DNA from: JAJTFW01 sp046330075
GTDB lineage: Bacteria; Bacteroidota; Bacteroidia; AKYH767-A; OLB10
Reading direction: 5' to 3'
Length of the DNA stretch: 64,000 nt
Assembly (NCBI GenBank): GCA_046330075.1
Contig: JAXLTL010000001.1
Span: 1,364,001-1,428,000, forward strand
Below the pieces are notes generated by a model. That model saw only the letters and a program-made list of their open reading frames with translations, did no database searches and was not told the origin of the DNA. How positions within the stretch are numbered: the first letter of the stretch is position 1; the number at the start of each line of letters is the position of its first letter. Positions 1 to 9,103 of the stretch are shown here, in pieces. The translations under genes and the position numbers were made by a program.

Positions 1-2
1 AT

Positions 3-1478
3 GATTATTCCCCGGGTGGTGTATATAGTCCAATAACGGTTAAAAAACTAACCATTGAATCGGGGTCCGACATTGTTTTTTATTCGCCTTTAAAAGCTGA
101 GGAAGCGGTTATCAGCGGTTTTGCTACATTCCAATCAGGGATTGAAGATACGATTAATAGTTTGAGAGTATACAATACACTCACGGCTGACAACCTCGTT
201 TGCGATAGTTTAGTTCTGAGCAACCCTTACAATTATTTTAACTTCGCTAATCTCACTGTAAATAATTACGTGGAAACAAATTCCCTCCCCGGAGATCAGA
301 TCTTGTTTCATGGCGTAGCTGCAGGCAGCACGTTTGTCGCAAATTTCGATACAGTATGTATGGATTTCCTTCATCTTGAAAACGTTGCAGCTATTGGACC
401 AGCTATCTATTATGGAGGGGCATTTACTGATGATGCGGGAGGAAACACCGGATGGATTTTCTCGAGTTGTTCTCCTCAGGTTTCAAATGTATGGCCCGGT
501 GATGTCAACAACGACCTCGTTGTCGATAATCTAGATATGCTCCTGATTGGTAACGGGACTCAGGCCAGCGGCACATTACGCGACAGTATTTCTACTCTGT
601 ATATCGCTCATTCTGCAATAGACTGGAACGGTTCATATGCCAATGGGATAAATTTAAAATACGGAGATTGTAACGGTGACGGCACCATCCTCATGGATGA
701 TACATTGGCCATCGTCCAGAATTACGGCTTAACACATCCTGCATTCAACGGATCTCTGCATCTGTTCCCTCTTTCAGGGTTCGGAAGCGAACTGACTCTC
801 GATTTACCCTCTACCCTTACACCCGGAACCAGTTATTCGATTCCCGTTGTTTACGGTGACAGCCTCTCAACCAACAATCCATTGTATGGTATCGCCTTTT
901 CAATTTTGTATGATTCAACTGTAATTGATCCGGGAAGCATCAGTTTTGATTTTCCTTCTTCATGGCTTGCCAACATTGGGGAGTCGGTGAATTTCTGGAA
1001 AAACGAATCAAATCTTCAGAAAGTTGCGGTTGCCATTACCCGTTTCGACCATATTAATGCGCAAGGCCAAGGGAACATTGCCACTTTCAATTTTACGACC
1101 AAACCCTCTGCTGCCAATACGCTTAATTTTCAATTTATCAGGGCTCTTGCATTGCTGGAAAATCAGTCACAGATTATCCTCGACTTACAACCTCAATCAA
1201 TCGTAGTCACTACCGGCCTTTCTGACACAGAATTCTCAACTAATGATTGGCATCCTTATCCGAATCCTGTTCATGATGCCTTGCATATCCGCATTTATGG
1301 AAAATCAGAGCAAATCCGTATTTCTATTGAAAATGAACTTGGACAAACCGTTATCGCTGCCAAAGAATATTCTTCTTCCAATGAGATTATTCTCAACACC
1401 GCTCTTCTGCCATCAGGTATTTATTTTATAAAAATCCAATCCGGCCATCAGATTACCTACAAACGTTTCGTTAAGTAA
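3..1478 (+). CDS. T9SS-sorted secreted protein with dockerin-like and cohesin-like segments (5' partial)
   Basis: The reading frame is open from the window edge, so the N-terminus lies upstream; 491 residues are visible. The first ~150 residues are beta-rich and look like surface-protein sequence. Two Ca-binding-loop-like repeats follow, GDVNNDLVVDNLDML and GDCNGDGTILMDDTL, the pattern of type I dockerin or EF-hand loops. Next comes a ~140-residue beta domain with a YGIAFSILYD motif and a later GQGNIATFNF motif, resembling cohesin-type modules. The C-terminus (YPNPVHDALHI ... GIYFIKI ... KRFVK) is a typical T9SS type A sorting domain. Inference: a large cell-surface or secreted protein exported by T9SS. 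Sorting domain seen clearly; dockerin fairly clear; cohesin assignment tentative. Substrate or partner unknown. Confidence 0.85.
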   Translation, partial: DYSPGGVYSPITVKKLTIESGSDIVFYSPLKAEEAVISGFATFQSGIEDTINSLRVYNTLTADNLVCDSLVLSNPYNYFNFANLTVNNYVETNSLPGDQILFHGVAAGSTFVANFDTVCMDFLHLENVAAIGPAIYYGGAFTDDAGGNTGWIFSSCSPQVSNVWPGDVNNDLVVDNLDMLLIGNGTQASGTLRDSISTLYIAHSAIDWNGSYANGINLKYGDCNGDGTILMDDTLAIVQNYGLTHPAFNGSLHLFPLSGFGSELTLDLPSTLTPGTSYSIPVVYGDSLSTNNPLYGIAFSILYDSTVIDPGSISFDFPSSWLANIGESVNFWKNESNLQKVAVAITRFDHINAQGQGNIATFNFTTKPSAANTLNFQFIRALALLENQSQIILDLQPQSIVVTTGLSDTEFSTNDWHPYPNPVHDALHIRIYGKSEQIRISIENELGQTVIAAKEYSSSNEIILNTALLPSGIYFIKIQSGHQITYKRFVK

Positions 1479-1488
1479 AGCATAAAAG

Positions 1489-1522
1489 AAAAGCCAGCCG
1501 AAGACCATTCCGGCTGGCTTTT
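1489..1522. terminator. Bidirectional intrinsic terminator between the T9SS gene and alaS
   Basis: A perfect 12-bp inverted repeat (AAAAGCCAGCCG / CGGCTGGCTTTT) with a 10-base loop sits between two convergent genes. A-rich and T-rich flanks allow it to work in both directions. Confidence 0.85.
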
Positions 1523-1538
1523 CTTATTTGAACTTAAA

Positions 1539-4151
1539 TTACCCCAACAATCCTTTCGCGCGTTCGAGGGCTTTAGAGAGGCCGTCGGCGTTTTTACCGC
1601 CTGCCGTAGCGTAGAAAGGTTGTCCGCCGCCGCCGCCCTGGATTTCTTTGGCGAGGTCGCGGATGATCTGAGTGGCGTTGAGTCCTTTGTCGGCCACAAT
1701 AGAATCCGACATGATCACCGATAAATGCGGCTTGCCGTCAACGTTAGCACCGATGACGCAGAAAAGATTATTGACCTGCTGCTTGAGTTCGAAGGAGATA
1801 TTCTTGATCGCGTCGGCATTGAGATCGACCTGTTCAACAATCATACTCACTCCCCCATTTTCTACGATCTTGCGCAGCAACTCCGCTTTTACCTGCTTTG
1901 CTTTTTCATGCATGAGGGCGTCGAGTTGTTTGCGAAGGGAATCGTTTTCGTCGATGAGCTGTTCTACGCCTTTCACTACATCTTTCGCGTTCTTGAGGAG
2001 TTCTTTTACCTTTCCTACGGTTTCGAGTTGCCCGTTGAGCCAGGCTTCTGCTCCGTCGGCGGTGATGGCTTCTACTCGACGCACTCCGGCGGCTACAGAA
2101 CTTTCAGATACAATTTTGAAGTAGCCGATTTCTCCGGTTGCTTTCACATGTGTACCACCGCAGAGTTCTACGGAGTAGTTGCGATCGAAAGTGATAACGC
2201 GTACAAAGTCGCCGTATTTCTCTCCGAACAATGCCATCGCTCCGCTTTCCTGCGCCTGTTTGATGGGCACATTGCGTTGTTCGTTGAGTGCGATGTTGCG
2301 GCGGATCTGTTCATTCACGATTTTCTCGATCTGCGCGAGTTCTTCGTCGGTCACTTTGGCGAAGTGGGAGAAGTCGAAGCGGGTGTATTCTTCGTTTACG
2401 AGCGATCCTTTCTGCGCAACGTGCGTGCCGAGTACTTTTCGCAAGGCAGCATGCATGAGGTGCGTGGCACTGTGGTTCTTGGTGATGAGCGAACGGCGGT
2501 TGAAATTCACTCTGGCCGTGAACTGCGCTTCGGAATTTTCAGGCAGCTTGTCGCAGAAGTGAACGATGAGGTTATTTTCTTTCTGCGTGTCGGTGATGTG
2601 GACAGCTTTTCCGTTGGCTTCAATGACTCCGGTATCGCCTACTTGACCGCCACTCTCTGCATAAAATGGTGTGCGGTTGAGCACAATCTGATATTGTTCT
2701 TTGTTGCCTTTCTTGATTTTGCGGTAGCGTAAAATCTCGGCCGGACATTCCAACTCTTCATATCCCACAAACTCCACGGTGTCTTCATCGCGCACCACGG
2801 TCCAGTCATCGGTGCTCATAGCTGTAGCCTGACGCGAGCGGTTTTTCTGCTGCTCCATGCAAACATTGAAACCATCCATATCGACGGTCTTCCCGTTTTC
2901 ACGCGCCATGAGTTGTGTGAGATCGATCGGGAATCCATACGTATCGTAGAGTTCGAAGGCGAAATCGCCGGCAATGGGATTTCCGGTGTAGCCTTCAAAT
3001 TTGCGGATACCCATATCGAGGGTGCGCAGGAAGGAGGCTTCTTCTTCGTTGATCACTCTCGCCACAAAATCCTGCTGCGCTTTGAGTTCGGGGAATACAT
3101 TCGCGAACTGATCAGCGATGAGTGCTACGAGTTTATAGAGGAAGGGTTCCTTGATATTCAGGAAGGTGAAGCAATATCGCACCGCGCGACGCAGAATCCT
3201 CCGGATCACATAACCGGCTTTGTTGTTAGAGGGTAATTGTCCGTCGGCGATGGTGAAGCTGATGGCGCGAATATGATCGGCTACCACACGCATCGCGATA
3301 TCGGTTTTTTCATCTTTCCCATATGCAATACCTGACACCTGTTCAATAAAACGAATCGTCGGCATGAACACATCGGTATCGTAGTTGGAGGTCTTCGCCT
3401 GCATCGCCATGCACAAACGCTCGAAGCCCATGCCGGTATCCACGTGTTTCGCAGGCAACGGTTCGAGGGAACCATCGGCTTTGCGGTTGAACTCCATGAA
3501 TACATTGTTCCATATTTCGATCACTTGCGGGTGACTCTCATTCACGAGTGTTTTGCCATCGATCTTCTTGCGCTCTTCTTCGCTGCGCAGGTCGATGTGG
3601 ATTTCGGAGCAGGGTCCGCAGGGACCGGTCTCCCCCATCTCCCAGAAATTATCCTTCTTGTTGCCGCGGAGGATCCGATCTTCGGCGATCCACTTCTTCC
3701 AGAAATCGTAGGCATCCTGATCGAAGGCCAGATTCTCCTTCGCATCGCCCTCGAACACCGTCACGTAGAGACGATCCTTGGGCAAGCCGTACACATCCGT
3801 GAGCAGTTCCCAGGCCCAGGCAATTGCATCTTCCTTAAAATAATCGCCGAACGACCAGTTGCCCAGCATCTCGAACATGGTATGGTGGTAGGTATCCACG
3901 CCCACCTCTTCCAGATCGTTGTGTTTACCGCTCACGCGCAGACACTTCTGGGTATTGGCTACCCGGGTAGCGAAGGGCGTCACATTGCCGAGGATGATAT
4001 CCTTAAACTGGTTCATACCCGCGTTGGTAAACATCAGGGTAGGATCGTTTTTCACCACGATCGGGGCGGAAGGCACAATGGTATGTCCTTTTGACTGGAA
4101 GAAATCGAGGAAGGCCTGACGGATTTGCGCGGAAGTAAGAGCACTCTTCAT
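1539..4151 (-). CDS. alaS: Alanine--tRNA ligase
   Basis: Charges tRNA-Ala with alanine in the cytosol and edits mischarged Ser/Gly. The 870-residue length is normal for the family. The N-terminal class II catalytic domain starts with the usual FLDFFQSKGH region and contains GETGPCGPCSEIH. The editing domain shows HSATHLMH (HxxxH, about residue 557) and CGGTHV (about 661), the zinc-binding residues. The C-terminal DHHA1 domain has a glycine-rich GGGGGQPFYATAGG segment. The gene is monocistronic, diverges from the M23 peptidase gene and has an exact TAAATTTG promoter element upstream. Nothing odd is seen. Confidence 0.98.
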   Translation of the reverse strand: MKSALTSAQIRQAFLDFFQSKGHTIVPSAPIVVKNDPTLMFTNAGMNQFKDIILGNVTPFATRVANTQKCLRVSGKHNDLEEVGVDTYHHTMFEMLGNWSFGDYFKEDAIAWAWELLTDVYGLPKDRLYVTVFEGDAKENLAFDQDAYDFWKKWIAEDRILRGNKKDNFWEMGETGPCGPCSEIHIDLRSEEERKKIDGKTLVNESHPQVIEIWNNVFMEFNRKADGSLEPLPAKHVDTGMGFERLCMAMQAKTSNYDTDVFMPTIRFIEQVSGIAYGKDEKTDIAMRVVADHIRAISFTIADGQLPSNNKAGYVIRRILRRAVRYCFTFLNIKEPFLYKLVALIADQFANVFPELKAQQDFVARVINEEEASFLRTLDMGIRKFEGYTGNPIAGDFAFELYDTYGFPIDLTQLMARENGKTVDMDGFNVCMEQQKNRSRQATAMSTDDWTVVRDEDTVEFVGYEELECPAEILRYRKIKKGNKEQYQIVLNRTPFYAESGGQVGDTGVIEANGKAVHITDTQKENNLIVHFCDKLPENSEAQFTARVNFNRRSLITKNHSATHLMHAALRKVLGTHVAQKGSLVNEEYTRFDFSHFAKVTDEELAQIEKIVNEQIRRNIALNEQRNVPIKQAQESGAMALFGEKYGDFVRVITFDRNYSVELCGGTHVKATGEIGYFKIVSESSVAAGVRRVEAITADGAEAWLNGQLETVGKVKELLKNAKDVVKGVEQLIDENDSLRKQLDALMHEKAKQVKAELLRKIVENGGVSMIVEQVDLNADAIKNISFELKQQVNNLFCVIGANVDGKPHLSVIMSDSIVADKGLNATQIIRDLAKEIQGGGGGQPFYATAGGKNADGLSKALERAKGLLG

Positions 4152-4171
4152 GGGAAGTACGGGAATTCTGT

Positions 4172-4179
4172 TATTTTTG
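4172..4179 (+). promoter_or_regulatory. -7 promoter element TATTTTTG for the M23-MerR operon
   Basis: Exact match to the Bacteroidota -7 consensus TAnnTTTG, 27 bases before the ATG at 4207. It lies within 10 bases of the opposing alaS -7 element, so the two divergent promoters overlap. Confidence 0.55.
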
Positions 4180-4188
4180 TGAGAACCG

Positions 4189-4196
4189 CAAATTTA
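4189..4196 (-). promoter_or_regulatory. -7 promoter element TAAATTTG for alaS
   Basis: Read on the minus strand the sequence is TAAATTTG, an exact TAnnTTTG match, 37 bases upstream of the alaS ATG at 4151. Confidence 0.55.
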
Positions 4197-4206
4197 ACGA
4201 AAAGGC

Positions 4207-5178
4207 ATGGCCAAGACGAAGTATTATTTCAACACCGATTCGCTGAAGTTCGAGCGGGTGGTGGTGACTTTCCGAAAGCGGTTTTTTCGCGTATTAGGCT
4301 GGTTGTCAACGGCTGCCGTTTTTGGCTCGATCGTTCTGCTGTTGGCCTATAACTTCCTCGACTCACCCAAGGAGAAACAACTGAAGCGGGAGATCAACGA
4401 AATGTCGGTGCAATATGAGATTCTGCAGCAGCGGATGGAGCTGGCTTCCGCGGTGCTGGAAGACCTGCAGCAGCGCGATGATCAGATTTACCGGGTAATT
4501 TTCGAAGCCGAAGCCATCCCTTCCGAAGTACGCGAAGCGGGTTTTGGCGGCGTGAACCGTTATAAGGAGATGGAAGGCTATGATAATTCGGAGCTGATGA
4601 CCAATAGTGCGCGCACGATGGATAAACTGTATCGCCGGTTATACATCCAGAGTAAATCGTACGACGAAGTTTTCGAGCTGGTGAAGAAAAAAGCCGAGCT
4701 GCTGGCTTCGATTCCGGCCATTCAGCCCATTACCAAACGGTCGATTGCACGACTCGCTTCCGGTTTCGGTTACCGGATTCACCCGATCTACAAAACGTCC
4801 ATCATGCACGAAGGCATCGACTTCTCAGCGCCGATTGGTACAGAAATCTACGCAACCGGAAATGGAACCGTAGCAAAAACGGAGTATAACGGTCGCGGAT
4901 ATGGGAACAACGTCGTGATCAATCATGGCTTCGGTTACAATACACTTTACGGGCACATGAGTCGCTTTGCTGTCCGACCCGGACAAAAGATCAAACGCGG
5001 AGACATCATCGGCTACGTCGGCAATACCGGATCTTCCACCGGCCCGCACGTGCACTATGAGGTATGGAAAAACGGAAAAAAGATCGACCCGATCAACTTC
5101 TTCTTCAACGATCTTACGGCTGAAGAATACGATAAAATCCGCGAACTTGCATCGCAATCCAACCAGTCGTTTGACTGA
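4207..5178 (+). CDS. M23 family metallopeptidase, membrane anchored
   Basis: Probable peptidoglycan endopeptidase acting in the periplasm. A single membrane segment near residues 20-45 (VFGSIVLLLAYNFL) follows a short basic cytosolic tail. A coiled-coil region lies at about 55-95. The C-terminal LytM/M23 domain has the zinc ligands HxxxD in HEGIDF (about residue 200) and HxH in HVHYE (about 280), plus GNVGNTGSSTGPH-type sequence. All expected ligands are present, so it is probably active rather than a NlpD-like degenerate. It is followed after 18 bases by a MerR-type regulator and likely co-transcribed. The 323-residue length is typical for Bacteroidota cell-wall peptidases. Confidence 0.93.
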   Translation: MAKTKYYFNTDSLKFERVVVTFRKRFFRVLGWLSTAAVFGSIVLLLAYNFLDSPKEKQLKREINEMSVQYEILQQRMELASAVLEDLQQRDDQIYRVIFEAEAIPSEVREAGFGGVNRYKEMEGYDNSELMTNSARTMDKLYRRLYIQSKSYDEVFELVKKKAELLASIPAIQPITKRSIARLASGFGYRIHPIYKTSIMHEGIDFSAPIGTEIYATGNGTVAKTEYNGRGYGNNVVINHGFGYNTLYGHMSRFAVRPGQKIKRGDIIGYVGNTGSSTGPHVHYEVWKNGKKIDPINFFFNDLTAEEYDKIRELASQSNQSFD

Positions 5179-5196
5179 TCCCTACGCCGCACCAGC

Positions 5197-5541
5197 ATGT
5201 CACCCGCTATCGACCTCGACAAAGCTTCCGAAAAGCTCTACTATCCGATCGGAGAAGTGGCGGAGATGTTTGGTGTGAACACATCGCTCATCCGGTTCTG
5301 GGAAAAGGAGTTTGCAATTTTAAAGCCTCATAAAAACAAAAAGGGAAACCGGTTGTTCACGCAGGAAGATCTCATCAACCTCAAACTTATTTTTCATCTC
5401 GTCAAAGAGAAAGGTTATACACTGGAAGGGGCACGAAAGATCCTGGAGTCGGACCGGAAAAATGCTGAAATAAAAATCCAGTTGCGCGACACCCTGATGC
5501 ACATGAAATCATTTTTAGAAGACCTGAAGGAACAGCTTTAA
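5197..5541 (+). CDS. MerR family transcriptional regulator
   Basis: DNA-binding protein of 114 residues. The N-terminal winged HTH (YYPIGEVAEMFGVNTSLIRFWEKEF) and KNKKGNRLFTQEDL wing are characteristic of MerR-family regulators. A short C-terminal coiled coil (about residues 75-114) likely mediates dimerisation, and no effector-binding domain or metal-binding cysteine is present. It lies 18 bases downstream of the M23 peptidase gene in an apparent operon. Its stop overlaps the stop of the convergent GtrA gene by 4 bases. The target is unknown. Confidence 0.9.
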   Translation: MSPAIDLDKASEKLYYPIGEVAEMFGVNTSLIRFWEKEFAILKPHKNKKGNRLFTQEDLINLKLIFHLVKEKGYTLEGARKILESDRKNAEIKIQLRDTLMHMKSFLEDLKEQL

Positions 5542-6020
5542 GCCTGTCCGTTATTATCCGCCTTACCCATTCGGAAAGAAAAGGTTTTGTGAATCACAAA
5601 ACTGAGCATACCGATTCCCAGAGCAGAACAGGCACGTGCCAATGTTGGCCACCAATCGAGTTCACGGATCAGGATACGCATCAGGAGCCAGTTGAGTGCC
5701 AGCACCAGCAGGGCAACAAGCACATACCGGAAGAGTTGTTTGTGGAACTCGAGCTCTGACTCATTAAACACCAGATAACGTGTAATCAGAAAATTGGTAA
5801 GAAGTCCCATGGTATAGCTCAGCAATAAGGATGCGGTAGCCGCCGAAACAGTAAACAGTCCGAAAACGCTGAAATCCGACTTCTGATAGAGGTAATTATA
5901 GGCCAGAAAATAAACAGTGATATCCACCCAGGTAGCGAGTCCGGCCGAAATAAAATACCGAAACAGCTTGTTCTGAAACAAGCGACTTGCCAGCAGTCGC
6001 TGAATGGTTGTATTCGCCAT
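5538..6020 (-). CDS. GtrA family membrane protein
   Basis: Small integral membrane protein of 160 residues with four predicted membrane segments (FISAGLATWVDITVYFLAYNYL, SAATASLLLSYTMGLL, YVLVALLVLALNWLL, ARACSALGIGMLSFVIHKTF) and the conserved NFLITRYLVF motif. GtrA proteins are linked to transfer of lipid-linked sugars across the inner membrane. It starts 3 bases after the stop of the ADP-heptose epimerase gene, so it is the last gene of a mqnD-hldD-gtrA run. The context suggests a role in cell-surface polysaccharide or LPS. Confidence 0.88.
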   Translation of the reverse strand: MANTTIQRLLASRLFQNKLFRYFISAGLATWVDITVYFLAYNYLYQKSDFSVFGLFTVSAATASLLLSYTMGLLTNFLITRYLVFNESELEFHKQLFRYVLVALLVLALNWLLMRILIRELDWWPTLARACSALGIGMLSFVIHKTFSFRMGKADNNGQA

Positions 6021-6023
6021 TAA

Positions 6024-6995
6024 TCAATAATAATGATGCGGAGCGAGGTACTGTTTCACGTAATCGGTCACCCCTTCTTCCAGTGAAGTAAATCCCTTAT
6101 TATAACCCTGGCGAATCAGTTTCTGCATATTGGCTTCAGTGAAGTACTGATACTTATCGCGGATATCGGCCGGAATATCGATGTATTCGATATTGACAGG
6201 ACGTCCCATGGCGTGAAAAGTTGCTTCCGCGAGATCATAAAATGAACGCGCTTCGCCGGCACCCAGATTATATATAGCCGACTTCACCTTTTCCCTGTTT
6301 TCCATCAGGAAACAACAAACTTCCACTACATCTTTTACGTAGATAAAATCGCGCAACTGCCAGCCATCCTTATAGTCGGGCCGGTGCGAACGGAACAAAC
6401 GGACTTTTCCGGTATTGGATATCTGGTTAAACGAATGGAAAATAACCGAAGCCATGCGTGCTTTGTGGTATTCATTGGGTCCGTAAACATTAAAGAATTT
6501 CAGTCCGGCCCAGAAAGGTGGTTGTTTTTCCTGCTGCAGCACCCATACATCGAAATGCTGTTTCGACCATCCATATGGATTCAGCGGCTGCAACTGCGGG
6601 ATTTTCGTCTGGTCGTCATCATATCCGAATTCGCCACCGCCATACGTTGCGGCAGACGATGCATACACCAGCGGAATACCTTCGTCCGAACAAATTTTCC
6701 AGAGCGACTTACTGTAGTTAACGTTGAGGCGCTTGAAAATCTCTTCATTGAATTCGGTAGTATCTGTACGTGCTCCAATGTGAAAAATAAACTTCACTTC
6801 GTGAGCATGCTCCTTCAGCCATTGCAGAAACTCATCACGATGCACTTTCTCACGGTATTTCTTCCCCTCCAGATTTTTGTTCTTATCAGCAAAAGAAAAA
6901 TCGTCGGTGAGAACAATATCCGTTATTCCGTCTTTGTTGAGTCGGCCAACAAGACAACTGCCGATGAATCCGGCTGCTCCGGTTACTACAATCAT
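6024..6995 (-). CDS. hldD: ADP-L-glycero-D-manno-heptose 6-epimerase
   Basis: Converts ADP-D-glycero-manno-heptose to the L-glycero form for the LPS inner core. It has an extended SDR fold: TGAAGFIGS nucleotide-binding motif at residues 5-13, SSAATYGGG with the catalytic Ser/Thr near 115, and YGWSK (YxxxK) near 141. NVYGPNEYHKARMASV and the C-terminal substrate region match RfaD/HldD more closely than generic epimerases. Length 323 is in range. It sits 7 bases downstream of mqnD and 3 bases upstream of gtrA on the same strand, so the three are probably co-transcribed. Confidence 0.93.
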   Translation of the reverse strand: MIVVTGAAGFIGSCLVGRLNKDGITDIVLTDDFSFADKNKNLEGKKYREKVHRDEFLQWLKEHAHEVKFIFHIGARTDTTEFNEEIFKRLNVNYSKSLWKICSDEGIPLVYASSAATYGGGEFGYDDDQTKIPQLQPLNPYGWSKQHFDVWVLQQEKQPPFWAGLKFFNVYGPNEYHKARMASVIFHSFNQISNTGKVRLFRSHRPDYKDGWQLRDFIYVKDVVEVCCFLMENREKVKSAIYNLGAGEARSFYDLAEATFHAMGRPVNIEYIDIPADIRDKYQYFTEANMQKLIRQGYNKGFTSLEEGVTDYVKQYLAPHHYY

Positions 6996-7002
6996 AATGC
7001 TA

Positions 7003-7827
7003 TTAATTCTCTACAAAGATAGGTTCCTTGACGATAGGCAGGAGTCCTGCCTTCACTCCTTCTTTCATTAACAATTCCACCGCCCGGCGGCCTTCATCGC
7101 CCAGATCTACGGAAAAGCGGTTCACGTACAACGAAATATGCTGCTGTTGAACGGTTTCACTCATTTCCCGGGCATGTTCCATCACATATTCCCTCGAATC
7201 CTGCGGGTGCTGAAACGCCCATTCCACGCTTTTCCGGATTGCTTCCTGAATCATCATTTTCTCCTTTTCAGGCAGATGCCGGCTAACAGCGATACATCCG
7301 AGCGGGATTGGCACCCCGAAACGCTGTTCCCATTTCTCCCCCAGATCAGCCAGTTTTTTAAGGCCTTTCTGTTCGTAGGTGAACCGGTTTTCATGAATGA
7401 TAAGTCCCAGGTCTGCCTTTCCCGAGAGCACAGCATCCTCAATATCAGAAAACACCATCTCCTTTTTTTGTGTAAGCTCAGGATAGAAAATACTCAACAG
7501 AAGATTGGCAGTGGTGAATTTTCCCGGGATCGCCACCCGCAGTTTTCCGGCTTGTGTCAGGTCAGGTTCACGGTTATAAATCACCAGCGGACCACAGTTG
7601 TTTCCCAATGCAGCCCCTGACGAAAGAATCTGATAGTTTTCCGACACAAATGCGAACGCAGCAAAACTGAGTTTTGACACCGGCAACTCGCCTTTTGTAG
7701 CCATCCGGTTCAATGTTTCAACATCCAACAGTGCAGGTTCCGGATGCAGTTCGTGCGGATAGCGATGATGCACCAATGCATCAAAAATGAAGGTGTCGTT
7801 AGGACAGGTGGAATAGCCGATTTTCAT
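7003..7827 (-). CDS. mqnD: 1,4-dihydroxy-6-naphthoate synthase
   Basis: Enzyme of the futalosine route to menaquinone, acting on cyclic dehypoxanthine futalosine. The start MKIGYSTCPNDTFIFDAL contains the CPNDTF motif of MqnD. The rest has the periplasmic-binding-protein-like fold of the MqnA/MqnD family (IPGKFTTANLLLSIF, IIHENRFTYEQKGL, PIPLGCIAVSRHL with the family histidine in LIIHENR). Length 274 is typical. It is the first gene of a run with hldD and gtrA. A UbiD-type decarboxylase, the kind expected later in the same pathway, lies about 6 kb away. Confidence 0.93.
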   Translation of the reverse strand: MKIGYSTCPNDTFIFDALVHHRYPHELHPEPALLDVETLNRMATKGELPVSKLSFAAFAFVSENYQILSSGAALGNNCGPLVIYNREPDLTQAGKLRVAIPGKFTTANLLLSIFYPELTQKKEMVFSDIEDAVLSGKADLGLIIHENRFTYEQKGLKKLADLGEKWEQRFGVPIPLGCIAVSRHLPEKEKMMIQEAIRKSVEWAFQHPQDSREYVMEHAREMSETVQQQHISLYVNRFSVDLGDEGRRAVELLMKEGVKAGLLPIVKEPIFVEN

Positions 7828-7966
7828 GCGATCTGTTGTAGGTCATAAACCTGATCAACGATTCTATTGTTGATTTCAGGCTGATAAAAAGCAAAATTAA
7901 GGCAGATTAACACAGCTTCCATCTTAAAAAAAATGGTTTTCTTTAAGCCATTGAATTTCTGCATTT

Positions 7967-9103
7967 GTGGGAACTGAAACGAAAGGAAAGAAACGATTTT
8001 CAGGCAGATTTTTTCTGATCCTGAATCTGATAGCAGCCGGGAGTCTGTTGTGTTCTCAGGCATCACCGTTGATCAGTCCTGCCAATTTCTGGCCACTTGA
8101 GCTGATTGCCATGTCCTACCCTGTATTATTGTTTGTCAATCTTTTTTTCCTTGTTTACTGGGGCTTACGTCGTCATCAGTTCTTCTTTATTTCTTCTGCG
8201 GTCATCCTTATGGGCTACGACAAACTCTCACAGTTATATCAACCAAGCATGTTTTCGGTGGATGTAAAACCTCCGAAGGGCGCTTTGAAAGTGATGAGCT
8301 ACAATGTCAGACTTTTTGATTTGTATAACTGGTCAGGAAACAGCGAAACCCGCCGGAAGATTTTCGATATGCTCAAAAGCGAACGTCCTGACTTGCTCTG
8401 CCTTCAGGAGTATTTTCATAACGACAATGGAGATTTTGAAAACAATCAATCGATTTCAGACTTATTACGACTCCCCTACCGTACTATCAAATACGGAATC
8501 ACTCTCCGGAAATACCAGCACTGGGGACTTGCCACTTTTTCGCGCTATCCGATCGTAAACGAAGGTCTTGTTTTCTATGAAGAAGGAAAAACCAACTTCG
8601 GAATGTTCTCGGATATTGTAATCAAAGGGGATACGGTAAGGGTATACAACATCCATCTTCAATCGAATCATTTCGGGCAACAGGATTATAACTTCATTGC
8701 GAACCCTGACAGTGGCAATAAAGAAGTGATGGTGGATGGAGCAAAACATCTGTTGAAGCGGATTCGCAATGCCGTTCAAAAGCGCAGTGCGCAAGCCGAA
8801 GAATTATCACTCCATATCAGTCAGTCGCCTTATCCGGTGCTGCTCTGTGGTGATTTTAACGATCCTCCGTTCAGCTATGCTTATCAAACCATTCGTAATA
8901 ATCTGAACGATGCTTTCACTGAAAAAGGAAAAGGCTTCGGCGCTACATACTACGGGTTCCCGTTAAAATTCCGTATTGATTTTATCCTACACAGCGCAGA
9001 TGAGGTCATGATTCACACCTATCAGACCAAACGCTATAAATACAGCGATCACTTTCCGATTACTGCCTGGTTTAGTCTGCGCCCTGACCGCACTACTCCG
9101 TAA
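7967..9103 (+). CDS. Endonuclease/exonuclease/phosphatase (EEP) family membrane protein
   Basis: Starts with GTG; no in-frame ATG precedes the first membrane segment, which decides the start. Three hydrophobic segments occupy residues ~13-85 (FFLILNLIAAGSLL, YPVLLFVNLFFLVYWGL, FFFISSAVILMGY). The catalytic EEP domain follows with VMSYNVRLFD, LLCLQEYF (metal-binding Glu), HLQSNHF, LLCGDFND and YSDHFPITAWF. All catalytic motifs of this phosphodiesterase/nuclease fold are present. The domain would lie outside the membrane. The substrate could be nucleic acid, a phospholipid or an inositol-type ester and cannot be decided. The 3' end overlaps the convergent lipoprotein gene by 11 bases. Confidence 0.9.
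   Translation: MGTETKGKKRFSGRFFLILNLIAAGSLLCSQASPLISPANFWPLELIAMSYPVLLFVNLFFLVYWGLRRHQFFFISSAVILMGYDKLSQLYQPSMFSVDVKPPKGALKVMSYNVRLFDLYNWSGNSETRRKIFDMLKSERPDLLCLQEYFHNDNGDFENNQSISDLLRLPYRTIKYGITLRKYQHWGLATFSRYPIVNEGLVFYEEGKTNFGMFSDIVIKGDTVRVYNIHLQSNHFGQQDYNFIANPDSGNKEVMVDGAKHLLKRIRNAVQKRSAQAEELSLHISQSPYPVLLCGDFNDPPFSYAYQTIRNNLNDAFTEKGKGFGATYYGFPLKFRIDFILHSADEVMIHTYQTKRYKYSDHFPITAWFSLRPDRTTP

Noticed and set aside
1725..2732. 335-codon open frame on the plus strand inside alaS
   Set aside because: Fully antisense to alaS, which has all family motifs. The composition is that of a shadow frame.
3444..4094. 216-codon open frame antisense to alaS
   Set aside because: Same reason: shadow of the alanine--tRNA ligase gene.
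6384..7022. 212-codon plus-strand frame inside hldD
   Set aside because: Shadow of hldD, no family likeness.
7824..8066. 80-codon minus-strand frame upstream of mqnD
   Set aside because: Overlaps the start of the EEP-family gene and lacks family or signal features.
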